From DASSUW01 sp963759375 (lineage in GTDB: Bacteria; Actinomycetota; Thermoleophilia; Solirubrobacterales; Solirubrobacteraceae): DNA of 64,000 nt. Numbering within the stretch: the first letter of the stretch is position 1; each line of letters starts with the position of its first letter. The notes beneath the pieces are model-generated. The model had not been told where the DNA came from, ran no database searches, and saw only the letters and a program-made list of their open reading frames with translations. Of the stretch, positions 35,809 through 43,933 are shown piece after piece. The position numbers were made by a program, and so were the translations under genes. The stretch is from the NCBI GenBank assembly GCA_963759375.1, contig CAVWYY010000004.1, positions 124,001-188,000 on the forward strand. Direction: 5' to 3'.

Positions 35809-35967
35809 TCAGTACGGCGTCACGAGACCGGCGAGGATCTGCTCGTCGATCTCCTCGCGCGGCTCCGTGTTCTGGCTGCGGGGCGCGACCAGGAACGGCT
35901 CCTCGCGATCGGATTCGGCCAAGAGCAGTTCGAGGTCCGCGTCGCGGATCTTGGGGTCGGTCTCCAT
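35809..35967 (-). CDS. Small acidic protein, 52 aa
   Basis: A short reading frame METDPKIRDADLELLLAESD... ending EIDEQILAGLVTPY, with ATG at 35967. The amino-acid usage (Glu/Asp/Leu-rich, amphipathic, no Arg/Ser/Pro bias) is that of a real protein rather than an antisense shadow. It is the only sensible content between 35802 and 36049. No function is recognised. It converges on the DsbA-like gene and is divergent from the TPP enzyme gene, with 82 bp between starts. Confidence 0.55.
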   Translation of the reverse strand: METDPKIRDADLELLLAESDREEPFLVAPRSQNTEPREEIDEQILAGLVTPY

Positions 35968-36049
35968 ATCCCGAACCTAACCGCGGCTGTGCGCAGCGTC
36001 ACAGGCCATCGGCGTCCAACCCCCCGGCCGGGGGGTAGATTGCCGCGCC

Positions 36050-37681
36050 ATGACCGTTGAGGAGGAGACGACCACGCTCCATGGCGGCCGGCTGGTGGCC
36101 CGCCGGCTGAAGGCCTACGGCGTGACCAAGCTGTTCACGCTGTCCGGCGGCCACCTGTTCTCGATCTACGACGGTTGCCGCGCCGAGGGGATCGACATCG
36201 TCGACACCCGGCACGAGGCGGCCGCGACGTTCGCCGCCGAGGGCTGGGCGAAGGTCACGCGCGAGCCGGGCGTCGCGGCGCTCACCGCCGGCCCCGGCGT
36301 GACCAACGGGATGAGCGCGATCGCGTCCTCCCAGCAGAACCACTCGCCGGTGCTGGTGCTCGGCGGCCGCGCGCCGGCGATGCGCTGGGGCCAGGGGTCG
36401 CTGCAGGAGGTCGACCACGTGCCGTTCGTGCGCCCGCTGGTCAAGCTCGCCGCCACCGCGGGCGCGACCGCGGAGATCCCGGGGCTGATCGACGACGCCT
36501 GGAGCGTGTTGCGCCGGGACCACCCAGGCCCGGCGTTCCTGGACTTCCCGCTCGACGTCGTGTTCATGGAGGCCGCAGAGCCGCCCGCCCCCGAGCCGCG
36601 GGCGCCCGCCTGGGGCCAGGCCGATACGACCGCGGTGGAGCGCGCCGCGGCGCTCCTCCGCGACGCCGACCGCCCGGTGATCATGGCCGGCACCAACCTC
36701 TACTGGGGATTCGGCGAGGACGCGCTGCGCGAGCTGGCGGAGGCGGCGGGCATCCCGGTGTTCCTCAACGGCCTGGCGCGTGGCTGCCTGCCGGCGGACC
36801 ACCCGAACTTCTTCTCGCGCGCGCGGAGCGCGGCGCTCAAGGGTGCCGACGTCGCGCTCGTGATCGGCGTGCCGATGGACTTCCGGCTCGGCTTCGGCGG
36901 CTCGTTCGGCGAGGAGACCGAGATCGTCGCGATCGACCTGGCCGAGCCCGAGCGCGCGCACCCGCGCGCCGTGGCGGCCGAGTGCTACGGCGACATCTCC
37001 GGAACGCTGCGCGCGCTGGCCGGCGGTGGGGGCGACACATCCGAATGGCTCGCCCACCTGCGCGGCGTCGAGGACGAGAAGCGCGCGGCCGAGGTGGAGC
37101 AGCTCACCGACGACCGCGCGCCGCTGCACCCGATGCGCATCTACGGCGAGCTCGCCCAGGTGCTCGACCGCAACGCGATCGTGATCGGCGACGGTGGCGA
37201 CTTCGTGTCCTACGCCGGCCGCGTCGTGAGCTCGTACGAGCCGGGCTGCTGGCTGGATCCCGGCCCGTTCGGCTGCCTGGGCAGCGGTCCTGGCTACGCG
37301 CTCGCCGCCAAGCTCGCGCACCCGGACCGGCAGGTCGTGCTGCTGCTCGGCGACGGTGCCTTCGGCTTCTCGGGGATGGAGTTCGACACGCTGGCCCGCC
37401 ACGGGGTCAACGTCGTCGGCGTCATGGGCAACAACGGCATCTGGGCGCTGGAGAAGCACCCGATGGAGTTCCTCTACGGCTACTCGGTCGCCGCCGAGCT
37501 CACGCCGGAGACGCGCTACGACCAGGTCGTCGAGGCGCTCGGCGGCCACGGCGAGCTGGTGCGGACGCCGGGCGAGCTGCGCGGCGCGCTGGAGCGCGCG
37601 TTCGAGGCGCGCGGGCCGGCGCTGGTGAACGTGCTGACCGACCCGTCGGTCGCCTACCCGCGCTCGGCGAACCTGGCCTAA
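36050..37681 (+). CDS. Thiamine-pyrophosphate enzyme, acetolactate synthase-like
   Basis: 543 residues. Three domains in order: the Pyr domain with catalytic Glu56 (DTRHEAAATFAAEG) and TAGPGVTNGMSAIA; a central Rossmann-like domain (DRPVIMAGTNLYWG); and the PP domain with the TPP motif starting GDG at 434-436 and ending VMGNNGIW. It lacks the long acetolactate-synthase regulatory signature, and no ilvN or ilvC is adjacent, so it may be an oxalyl-CoA decarboxylase or 2-hydroxyacyl lyase relative. The cofactor is certain, the substrate is not. It is followed at once by a strong hairpin. Confidence 0.88.
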   Translation: MTVEEETTTLHGGRLVARRLKAYGVTKLFTLSGGHLFSIYDGCRAEGIDIVDTRHEAAATFAAEGWAKVTREPGVAALTAGPGVTNGMSAIASSQQNHSPVLVLGGRAPAMRWGQGSLQEVDHVPFVRPLVKLAATAGATAEIPGLIDDAWSVLRRDHPGPAFLDFPLDVVFMEAAEPPAPEPRAPAWGQADTTAVERAAALLRDADRPVIMAGTNLYWGFGEDALRELAEAAGIPVFLNGLARGCLPADHPNFFSRARSAALKGADVALVIGVPMDFRLGFGGSFGEETEIVAIDLAEPERAHPRAVAAECYGDISGTLRALAGGGGDTSEWLAHLRGVEDEKRAAEVEQLTDDRAPLHPMRIYGELAQVLDRNAIVIGDGGDFVSYAGRVVSSYEPGCWLDPGPFGCLGSGPGYALAAKLAHPDRQVVLLLGDGAFGFSGMEFDTLARHGVNVVGVMGNNGIWALEKHPMEFLYGYSVAAELTPETRYDQVVEALGGHGELVRTPGELRGALERAFEARGPALVNVLTDPSVAYPRSANLA

Positions 37682-37685
37682 AAGT

Positions 37686-37716
37686 GAAGCCGCCCGCGGC
37701 GGGGGCGGGCGGCTTC
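37686..37716 (+). terminator. 12-bp stem hairpin after the TPP enzyme gene
   Basis: GAAGCCGCCCGC (37686-37697) pairs perfectly with GCGGGCGGCTTC (37705-37716), loop GGCGGGG, four bases after the stop codon. No T-tract, as is common in actinobacterial terminators. Confidence 0.7.
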
Positions 37717-37909
37717 AAGATGGCCCCGTCAGGACGGGCAGGGGTACGTGCCTTAAGGGGCCTATTTGGGTGGCCCGGACGGCGGGAGGCGCCGATGATG
37801 CGGCATCGCCCGGACCTATGTGTCGGTGGGGACGGCGGCGGGAGGCACGACCGCCCTTTCCGACGCGTTGGAGTATCTCTCCACAGAATCCAAATTGCCA
37901 ATCGAACAA

Positions 37910-37929
37910 CCGTCCAGCAATTCGGACGG
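37910..37929 (-). terminator. Hairpin after the Ppx/GppA gene
   Basis: CCGTCC (37910-37915) and GGACGG (37924-37929) with an 8-base loop. On the minus strand the stem is followed by TTGTT, 12 bases past the phosphatase stop. Confidence 0.5.
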
Positions 37930-37940
37930 CCATTCAACTA

Positions 37941-38861
37941 TTAGCGCTCAGATGTGCTGTCCAACGCAACGCCCCACAAAATGTCCCTCTCGGACGCCTC
38001 AAAACCGGTGAGTCCGAACGCGCCCAGTACCTCCAGAAGGATCACCGTTCCGGCCACGATCGTGGGTGCTCGGGCCGGATCGAGGCCGGTCACGGACCGG
38101 CGCTCGGACAGCGGCATCGAGGCCAGCCGGTCGCGCAGTTCCTCGAGGCGCTCGCGGCTCACGGTGTGGCCCTCGACCTTCGCCGGGTCGTAGGGGTCGA
38201 GCTCCAGGTCGATCGACGCGCAGGAGGTCGCGGTGCCGGCGACGGCGACCGCCGCGCTCGCGCGCTCGCGGACCTCCGCGGGCACGGCCGCCTCGAGCGC
38301 GGGCCGGGCGTCGGCGGCCAGCGCGGCGAGCTCGTCCGCGGTCGGTGGGTCGGAGTGCAGGTGGCGCTCCGTGTGCCGGACCACGCCGACCTGCGTCGAG
38401 ACGTGGAAGTCGACGGTGCCGCGGGCGCCCACGATCATCTCGGTCGAGCCGCCCCCGATGTCGATCACCAGCAGCGGCTCCTCCGCGTCGCGCCCAGTCG
38501 TCGCGCCGAGGAACGACAGCCGCGCCTCGTCCCCGCCGGAGAGGGTCCGGCCCTCGAGCCCGTAGCGGCCGGTCACCGTCGCGGCGAACTCGGCGCCGTT
38601 GGCGGCGTCGCGGACCGCCGAGGTCATCACCACGAAGCGGCGGCCGGCGCCGTGGTCCTCGATCGCTGCCGCGTACGTGTCGAGCGCCGCGAACACGCGC
38701 GCCTGCGGCTCGTCGCCGAGCCGGCCGGTGGCGTCGACTCCCTCGCCCAGGCGGGTGACGATCGACTCGCGCTGCAGCTCGGTGATCGCGCCGTCCTCGA
38801 CCTCGGCGACCAGCAGGCGGGTCGAGTTCGTCCCGATGTCGACGACCGCGACGCGGCTCAC
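37941..38861 (-). CDS. Ppx/GppA-family phosphatase
   Basis: 306 residues, the short actinobacterial form without the C-terminal HD-like extension. It is an ASKHA-fold phosphatase acting on polyphosphate or pppGpp. Phosphate-1 is VAVVDIGTNSTRLLVAEV. The catalytic acid region is VVMTSAVRDAANGAEF. LLVIDIGGGSTEMIVG binds phosphate. GTATSCASIDLELDPYD and ERRSVTGLDPARAPTIVAG complete the family pattern. ATG 38861 overlaps the dehydrogenase stop by four bases. Confidence 0.92.
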   Translation of the reverse strand: MSRVAVVDIGTNSTRLLVAEVEDGAITELQRESIVTRLGEGVDATGRLGDEPQARVFAALDTYAAAIEDHGAGRRFVVMTSAVRDAANGAEFAATVTGRYGLEGRTLSGGDEARLSFLGATTGRDAEEPLLVIDIGGGSTEMIVGARGTVDFHVSTQVGVVRHTERHLHSDPPTADELAALAADARPALEAAVPAEVRERASAAVAVAGTATSCASIDLELDPYDPAKVEGHTVSRERLEELRDRLASMPLSERRSVTGLDPARAPTIVAGTVILLEVLGAFGLTGFEASERDILWGVALDSTSER

Positions 38862-39781
38862 GCGACCGGGTGCGGCATCGGGCGCCCGTCGAGCGCGGCC
38901 AGGAGGTTGTCCACAGCCATCGCCGCCATCTTGGCACGGGTGCGGACGGTGGCGGAGCCCACGTGGGGCACCACGAGCAGGTTCGGCGCCTCGAGCAGCG
39001 GATCATCGGCTGGGAGCGGCTCGGGATCGGTGACGTCGAGCGCGGCGCCCGCGATCTCGCCCGCCGCGAGGGCCGACCGCAGCGCGTCCTGGTCGACCAC
39101 GCCGCCGCGCGTGGTGTTGACGAGCAGCGCGGTCGGCTTCATGCGCGCCAGGAACGCGGCGTCGACGAGGTTCCGTGTCTCGGGCGTGAGCGGCGTGTGC
39201 AGCGAGACGAAGTCCGACCGCTCGAGCAGCTCGTCGAGCGGGATGCCCGAGGAGCGCGAGCTGTGGATCACCTCCAGGCCGAACCCCTCCGCCCGCCGCG
39301 CCACCGCCTGCCCGATCCGGCCCCAGCCGACGATGCCGAGCGTCGCGCCTGCGAGGTCGGCGCCGAGGTCCTTCGCCGGCTCCCACGTCCGCCACCCGCC
39401 GCCGCGCACCATCGCGGCGCCCGGCACGATCCGGCGGGCGAGCGCCAGCAGCAGCGCGAACGCGAGGTCGGCGGTCGCGTCGGTCAGCACGTCAGGGGTG
39501 TTGCCGACCGGGATGCCGCGGGCGGCGGCCGCCTCGAGGTCGATGTTGTCGGTCCCGACCGCCATGTTCGCGATCGCCCGCAGCTTCGGCGCGGCCCCGA
39601 TCACGTCCGCGTCCACGCGGTCGGTGACCAGCGACAGCAGGCCCTCCGCCTCGGCCAAAGCGGCGCGCAGCTCGTCGTCGCCCGGCGGCATGTCCCCGGG
39701 CCACTCGTCCACCTCGTGGGCGGAGCGCAGGCGGTCGAGTGCCTCGAACGGCAGCGCACGCGTGACGAATACGCGGGCCAT
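38858..39781 (-). CDS. D-2-hydroxyacid dehydrogenase (glyoxylate/hydroxypyruvate reductase-like)
   Basis: 307 residues. NAD(P)-binding motif GIVGWGRIGQAVARRAEGFG in the middle. Catalytic residues are in NTTRGGVVDQDAL (Arg), DVTDPEPLPADDPL (Glu) and VVPHVGSAT (His). AVGTDNIDLEAAAARGIPVGNTPDVLTDATADLAFALLL is typical of GyaR/GhrB. It reduces a 2-keto acid to a D-2-hydroxy acid. ATG 39781 is 19 bp from the divergent DUF72 gene. It is cotranscribed with the downstream phosphatase. Confidence 0.93.
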   Translation of the reverse strand: MARVFVTRALPFEALDRLRSAHEVDEWPGDMPPGDDELRAALAEAEGLLSLVTDRVDADVIGAAPKLRAIANMAVGTDNIDLEAAAARGIPVGNTPDVLTDATADLAFALLLALARRIVPGAAMVRGGGWRTWEPAKDLGADLAGATLGIVGWGRIGQAVARRAEGFGLEVIHSSRSSGIPLDELLERSDFVSLHTPLTPETRNLVDAAFLARMKPTALLVNTTRGGVVDQDALRSALAAGEIAGAALDVTDPEPLPADDPLLEAPNLLVVPHVGSATVRTRAKMAAMAVDNLLAALDGRPMPHPVA

Positions 39782-39800
39782 CGCCGGGCATTCTCAACGC

Positions 39801-40526
39801 ATGGGGACCATCCGCGTCGGCTGCTCGGGCTGGAACTACGCCGACTGGCGCGAGCGCGTGTACCCGAAGGGCGTCCCCGCGAGCCGGTGGCTCGAGCACT
39901 ACGCGACGCTGTTCGACACCGTCGAGGTGAACTCGACCTTCTACCGGCTGGCCAAGCCGAAGGCCGTCGCCGGCTGGGTCGAGGTCACGCCGCCGGACTT
40001 CGTGTTCGCGGTCAAGGCGAGCCAGTACCTGACGCACATGAAGCGGCTGACGGACCTCGATCAGGGGATCGAGCGCTTCTACGCGGCGATCGAGCCGCTC
40101 GCGCGCTCGCCGAAGATGGGCCCGGTGCTGTGGCAGCTGCCGGAGCGCTTCCGCCGCGACGTCCCGCGGCTGGCCGACGCGCTCGACACGCTGCCGAAGG
40201 GCCGCCACGCGTTCGAGTTCCGCCACGAGAGCTGGTTCACCGACGAGGTGCTCGAGCTGCTGCGCTGGCACGGGGTGGCGCTGGCGATCGGCGACCATCC
40301 CGAACGGCCGTGGCAGCCGTGGGTCACGACCACCGACTGGTCGTTCGTCCGCTTCCACTACGGTGCCCGCGGCCGCCGTGGCAACTACAGCGACCGCGAG
40401 CTCGAGGAGTATGCGCCACGGGTGGCCGAGCTGGGGAAGGCGGGCGACGTCTTCGCCTACTTCAACAACGACTGGGAGGGGTTCGCCGTCAAGAACGCCT
40501 CCCGGCTGCGAGCATTGCTGTCGTGA
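39801..40526 (+). CDS. DUF72-family protein
   Basis: 241 residues, TIM-barrel-like. Signature segments are IRVGCSGWNYADWRERVYPKG, FDTVEVNSTFYRL, FVFAVKASQYLTHMKRL, LWQLPERFRRD, HAFEFRHESWF and FAYFNNDWEGFAVKNA. The family is widespread and its biochemical role is unknown. ATG 39801 gives the conserved start; a longer reading frame upstream only overlaps divergent genes. The stop overlaps the next start as GTGA. Confidence 0.9.
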   Translation: MGTIRVGCSGWNYADWRERVYPKGVPASRWLEHYATLFDTVEVNSTFYRLAKPKAVAGWVEVTPPDFVFAVKASQYLTHMKRLTDLDQGIERFYAAIEPLARSPKMGPVLWQLPERFRRDVPRLADALDTLPKGRHAFEFRHESWFTDEVLELLRWHGVALAIGDHPERPWQPWVTTTDWSFVRFHYGARGRRGNYSDRELEEYAPRVAELGKAGDVFAYFNNDWEGFAVKNASRLRALLS

Positions 40527-41473
40527 CGGCGCTCCACGAGGACGCCATGCGCGAGGCGATCGCCGCGGACGGCGAGGCGCACCGCGCGCTGCTCGCGGGT
40601 GATGACGCGCGCGAGCCCCTGCGCCGCGCCGCCGAGCGCTACCGCGCGTCGTGGGAGGCGGCGCCCCCGGGCAGCTACGGCCGGCTGGTCGGCTACGCCA
40701 AGGCGTCGATCCTCGCCGGCGACGATCCGCTCGGCTACGTCCGCGACCAGCTCGGCGCCGACGACCGCACGCCACCGGCGTGCTGGGCGCGCGCGCTCGC
40801 GTACCTGGCCGACGGAAACGACGAGCGCGCCGTCCGCGCCGCGGAGGGGATGCGCGCCGGCTCGGAGCCGTTCGTGCGGGCCGCCGACGCCATCACCGCG
40901 CTCGCCCGCCGCGACCGCCCCGCGTACACGGCGGCGATCGACGCGATCGTGGCGGACTTCGAGGGCCGGACCGACCACCTGTCCGGCGTGCCGATCGCGG
41001 ACACCGCGCTCGTGCTCGACCGGCTGGCCGAGCCGCGCGGCCTGGCCCTCCACCGCGACTCTCCGCTGCTGCCGCACGTCGACGACGTGCGCGCCATCCT
41101 CACGGGCACGCGGACCTGGGCGGTGGTCGGATGCTCGCCGGATCCGGGCCGCGACTCGCACCGCATCGCATCCATGCTGCAGCGCCGCGGCTACACCGTG
41201 ATCCCGGTCAACCCGCTCGTCACCGAGATCCTCGGCGAGCGCTGCTACCCGACGCTCGACGCGGCGCCCGGGGGCATCGAGGTCGTCGACATCTTCCGCC
41301 GCGCCGAGCTGGCCGGGCCGCATGTCGACGAGGCGATCGCGATCGGGGCCCGGGCGGTGTGGATGCAGCTCGGCGTGATCGACGAGGCGGCGGCGCAGCG
41401 GGGACGCGCCGCCGGCCTGCGCGTGGTGATGGACCGCTGCCCGGCGATCGAGCTGCCGCGGTTGGGCCTGTGA
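40523..41473 (+). CDS. CoA-binding domain protein with N-terminal helical domain
   Basis: 316 residues from GTG 40523, coupled to the DUF72 gene. The C-terminal ~125 residues are a YccU-type CoA-binding Rossmann domain: TWAVVGCSPDPGRDSHRIASMLQRRGY, VIPVNPLVTEILGERCYPTL, VDIFRRAELAGPHVDEAI, AVWMQLGVIDEAA and VVMDRCPAIE. The N-terminal ~185 residues are alpha-helical and Ala/Arg-rich with TPR-like spacing (AERYRASWEAAPPGSYGRLVGYAKASILAG). YccU homologues normally stop at about 140 residues, so this is a fusion. The partner domain is not identified. Confidence 0.82.
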   Translation: MTALHEDAMREAIAADGEAHRALLAGDDAREPLRRAAERYRASWEAAPPGSYGRLVGYAKASILAGDDPLGYVRDQLGADDRTPPACWARALAYLADGNDERAVRAAEGMRAGSEPFVRAADAITALARRDRPAYTAAIDAIVADFEGRTDHLSGVPIADTALVLDRLAEPRGLALHRDSPLLPHVDDVRAILTGTRTWAVVGCSPDPGRDSHRIASMLQRRGYTVIPVNPLVTEILGERCYPTLDAAPGGIEVVDIFRRAELAGPHVDEAIAIGARAVWMQLGVIDEAAAQRGRAAGLRVVMDRCPAIELPRLGL

Positions 41474-41492
41474 AACATCGAGGAGGAGATCG

Positions 41493-43091
41493 ATGCAGGG
41501 ATTGATGTCGTCCTATCCGCTGACGCTCCCGCACCTGTTCCACCGTGCGGAGCGGTTGTTCGGCGACAAGACCATCACGACGCTGACGGCGACCGGCAAG
41601 GACCGCACGACGTACGCCGACTGGGCGCAGCGGACCCGCAGGCTGGCCGGTGCGCTCGACGCGCTCGGGATCTCCGAGGACGGGCGCGTGGCGACGTTCG
41701 CGTGGAACTCCGCCCGCCACCTCGAGCTCTACTTCGCCTCGCCCTGCAGCGGCCGCGTCCTGCACACGCTCAACATCCGCCTGTTCCCCGAGCAGCTCAG
41801 CTACGTCGTCGACCACGCCGAGGACGAGGTGATCTTCGCCGACCGCTCGCTGCTGAAGGTCCTGTGGCCGCTGGTCGACGGGTTCGGGACCGTCAAGCAC
41901 ATCGTCGTGATGGACGACGGCGCGGGCGACATCCCGGAGGACGACAGGATCCTCGACTACGAGGAGCTGATCGCCGACGCCGAGCCCGCCGAGTTCAGCG
42001 TCGAGGACGAGAACCGGGCCGCGGCCATGTGCTACACGAGCGGCACGACCGGCAACCCGAAGGGCGTCGTCTATTCGCACCGCTCGAGCGTGCTGCACTC
42101 GATGGGCGCGATGCTCGCCGACACGGTCGCGGTGTCCGAGCGCGACGTCGTGCTGCCGGTGGTCCCGATGTTCCACGCCAACGCCTGGGGCCTCGCGCAC
42201 GCGGCGGTCATGGCCGGCGCGGCGCTCGCGTTCCCGGGCCCGCAGATGACCCCCGCGGCGATCGCGGGGCTCATCGAGGACGAGAAGGTCACGCTCGCCG
42301 CCGGCGTCCCGACGATCTGGATGGGCGCGCTCGAGGAGCTGGTGGACCGTGACACCTCGTCGCTGCGCGACATCCTCTGCGGCGGCTCCGCGGTGTCGAA
42401 GACGCTGTCGGAGACCTACCGCGAGAAGCTCGGCATGCCGATCCTGCACGCCTGGGGCATGACCGAGACGAGCCCGCTCGGCTCGGTCTGCCGCATCAAG
42501 AGCACGCTCTCCGGTCGCTCCGAGGAGGAGCTCGCCGACGTCCGAGCCACGCAGGGCATCGTGACGCCGCTGATGGAGTGCCGGATCGTCGAGCCCGGCA
42601 CCAGCGACGAGCTGCCCTGGGACGGCGAGGCGCGCGGCGAGCTGCAGGTCGCCGGCCCGTGGGTGGCCGCCGGCTACTACAACGACGAGCGCGAGGGCGA
42701 CTCGTTCACGGACGACGGGTGGCTGCGCACCGGCGACGTCGCGACGATCACGCCGGCCGGCTACATCCGGCTCGTCGACCGCACGAAGGACCTCGTCAAG
42801 TCGGGCGGCGAGTGGATCTCCTCGGTCGAGCTCGAGAACGAGATCATGGCCCACCCGCAGGTGCTCGAGGCCGCCGTGATCGCCGTCCCGGACTCCAAGT
42901 GGGGCGAGCGCCCGCTGGCCTGCGTGGTGGCCGAGGACGGCGCCGAGCTGGACGCCGACGCGCTGCGCGAGTTCCTGTCGGATCGCGTCGCCAAATGGTG
43001 GATCCCCGAGCAGGTCGAATTCATCGAGGAGGTTCCGAAGACCTCGGTCGGCAAGTTCTCGAAGAAGACCCTCAGGGAACGGTTCAGTTGA
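41493..43091 (+). CDS. Fatty-acid/medium-chain acyl-CoA ligase (AMP-binding)
   Basis: 532 residues, ANL superfamily. It activates a carboxylic acid to acyl-AMP and then acyl-CoA. P-loop CYTSGTTGNPKGVVYSHRS (about 185-203), WGMTETSPLG, adenine-ribose motif DGWLRTGDVATI, hinge and A8 region GEWISSVELEN, and the terminal catalytic lysine in KTSVGKFSKKTLRE. It is most like the DMSP lyase-type/medium-chain FadD group. AGGAGGAG precedes the ATG. The stop overlaps a -10-like sequence for the initiator tRNA. Confidence 0.92.
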   Translation: MQGLMSSYPLTLPHLFHRAERLFGDKTITTLTATGKDRTTYADWAQRTRRLAGALDALGISEDGRVATFAWNSARHLELYFASPCSGRVLHTLNIRLFPEQLSYVVDHAEDEVIFADRSLLKVLWPLVDGFGTVKHIVVMDDGAGDIPEDDRILDYEELIADAEPAEFSVEDENRAAAMCYTSGTTGNPKGVVYSHRSSVLHSMGAMLADTVAVSERDVVLPVVPMFHANAWGLAHAAVMAGAALAFPGPQMTPAAIAGLIEDEKVTLAAGVPTIWMGALEELVDRDTSSLRDILCGGSAVSKTLSETYREKLGMPILHAWGMTETSPLGSVCRIKSTLSGRSEEELADVRATQGIVTPLMECRIVEPGTSDELPWDGEARGELQVAGPWVAAGYYNDEREGDSFTDDGWLRTGDVATITPAGYIRLVDRTKDLVKSGGEWISSVELENEIMAHPQVLEAAVIAVPDSKWGERPLACVVAEDGAELDADALREFLSDRVAKWWIPEQVEFIEEVPKTSVGKFSKKTLRERFS

Positions 43092-43095
43092 TAAT
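43090..43095 (+). promoter_or_regulatory. Possible -10 of initiator tRNA gene
   Basis: GATAAT starts inside the ligase stop codon, 14 bases before the first tRNA base. No good -35 is seen at 17 bp upstream. Confidence 0.35.
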
Positions 43096-43109
43096 GTGTA
43101 GTGCCACGC

Positions 43110-43183
<74 letters not shown>

Positions 43184-43184
43184 T

Positions 43185-43871
43185 TCAAGCCCCGGTCTCT
43201 GCCGGGGCTTTCGCGTTCTCGAGGAGCCGGTCGAGGCCGTCGAGGATGAGGTCCAGTCCGAAGAGGAACTCCGTGGCGTAGTCGTAGCCCGCCTTCGCGA
43301 CGTAGCCCCCGACGACCTCGACGAGGTGGGGGTAGTCCGCGAGCACGTCCTCGTAGGCGTCCATCTGCCGCTGCGCCTCGGCCGCGAAGTCGTCCGGGGT
43401 CTCGGAGGCCATGTCGGTCTCCTGGAGCACGAAGCCGTAGATGTAGGCGTCCTGGACGGAGTAGGCGTGGACGGTCGCCTCCAGCGAGAAGCCGGCGGCG
43501 CGCAGGCACCCGAGCACCGCGTCGTGGAGGCGGAGGTTCGCCGCCCCGTGGTCCGTGCGCCCTTCCATGTGGCCGATCGCCCAGCGGTGGCGGTTGAGCG
43601 CCTCCCGGGTCGAGATGGCGCGCCGGCGCATCGCCGTCTTCCAGTCGAGCTCGAGTGAGGGCGGCTCGATCTCGCCGAACACGATGTCGACCATCCCGTC
43701 GATGAGCCGCTCCTTGTTCGGCACGTAGTAGTAGGGCGACATCGCGGAGACGCCGAGCTCGTCGGCGAGCTTGCGCATCGAGAGCCACTCGATCCCGTGG
43801 CGATCCGCGAGCGCCACGGCGGTGCGCAGCACGCGCTCCTGGCTCAGTTGTTCGGTTTTCCCCACTTGCAT
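43185..43871 (-). CDS. TetR-family transcriptional regulator
   Basis: 228 residues from ATG 43871. The N-terminal helix-turn-helix is LSQERVLRTAVALADRHGIEWLSMRKLADELGVSAMSPYYYVPNKERLIDGMVD, with the usual Tyr-Tyr recognition region. The C-terminal ligand domain is of the TetR_C type seen with tetracycline-repressor-like proteins. It is divergent from an MMPL exporter and separated by 62 bp with a long inverted repeat, so it most likely represses that exporter and itself. A longer frame to 43958 would cross the operator and is rejected. The last codons form one arm of a terminator. Confidence 0.9.
   Translation of the reverse strand: MQVGKTEQLSQERVLRTAVALADRHGIEWLSMRKLADELGVSAMSPYYYVPNKERLIDGMVDIVFGEIEPPSLELDWKTAMRRRAISTREALNRHRWAIGHMEGRTDHGAANLRLHDAVLGCLRAAGFSLEATVHAYSVQDAYIYGFVLQETDMASETPDDFAAEAQRQMDAYEDVLADYPHLVEVVGGYVAKAGYDYATEFLFGLDLILDGLDRLLENAKAPAETGA
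43187..43210. terminator. Bidirectional terminator between tRNA-fMet and tetR
   Basis: AAGCCCCGG (43187-43195), loop TCTCTG, CCGGGGCTT (43202-43210): perfect 9-bp stem followed by T on the plus strand. It lies four bases after the tRNA and inside the final codons of the convergent TetR gene. Confidence 0.8.
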
Positions 43872-43872
43872 C

Positions 43873-43913
43873 TTCTTACAGTGTACAAATAGGCTCTTCG
43901 TACAGCGTAAGAA
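43873..43913. promoter_or_regulatory. Operator candidate between tetR and the MMPL exporter
   Basis: TTCTTACAGTGTAC (43873-43886) and GTACAGCGTAAGAA (43900-43913) are inverted repeats matching at 12 of 14 positions with a 13-bp spacer. They sit in the AT-richest part of the divergent region, between the two start codons (43871 and 43934). Confidence 0.6.
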
Positions 43914-43933
43914 ACTCTCGGAGGAGGGCTCGG

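Larger units (their letters stand above)
37682..37940. other. Non-coding region, 259 bp, between convergent genes
   Basis: It begins with the hairpin at 37686-37716 and ends with the smaller hairpin at 37910-37929. In between, two related segments (GACGGCGGGAGGCGCC near 37779 and GACGGCGGCGGGAGGCAC near 37832) and several short inverted repeats suggest RNA structure. 37870-37940 is clearly AT-richer than the rest. No reading frame here looks protein-like. I cannot assign it to a known RNA family. Confidence 0.4.

Noticed and set aside
37745..37860. A c-di-GMP or other riboswitch
   Set aside because: No diagnostic conserved core could be matched, and the region lies between convergent genes rather than before one.
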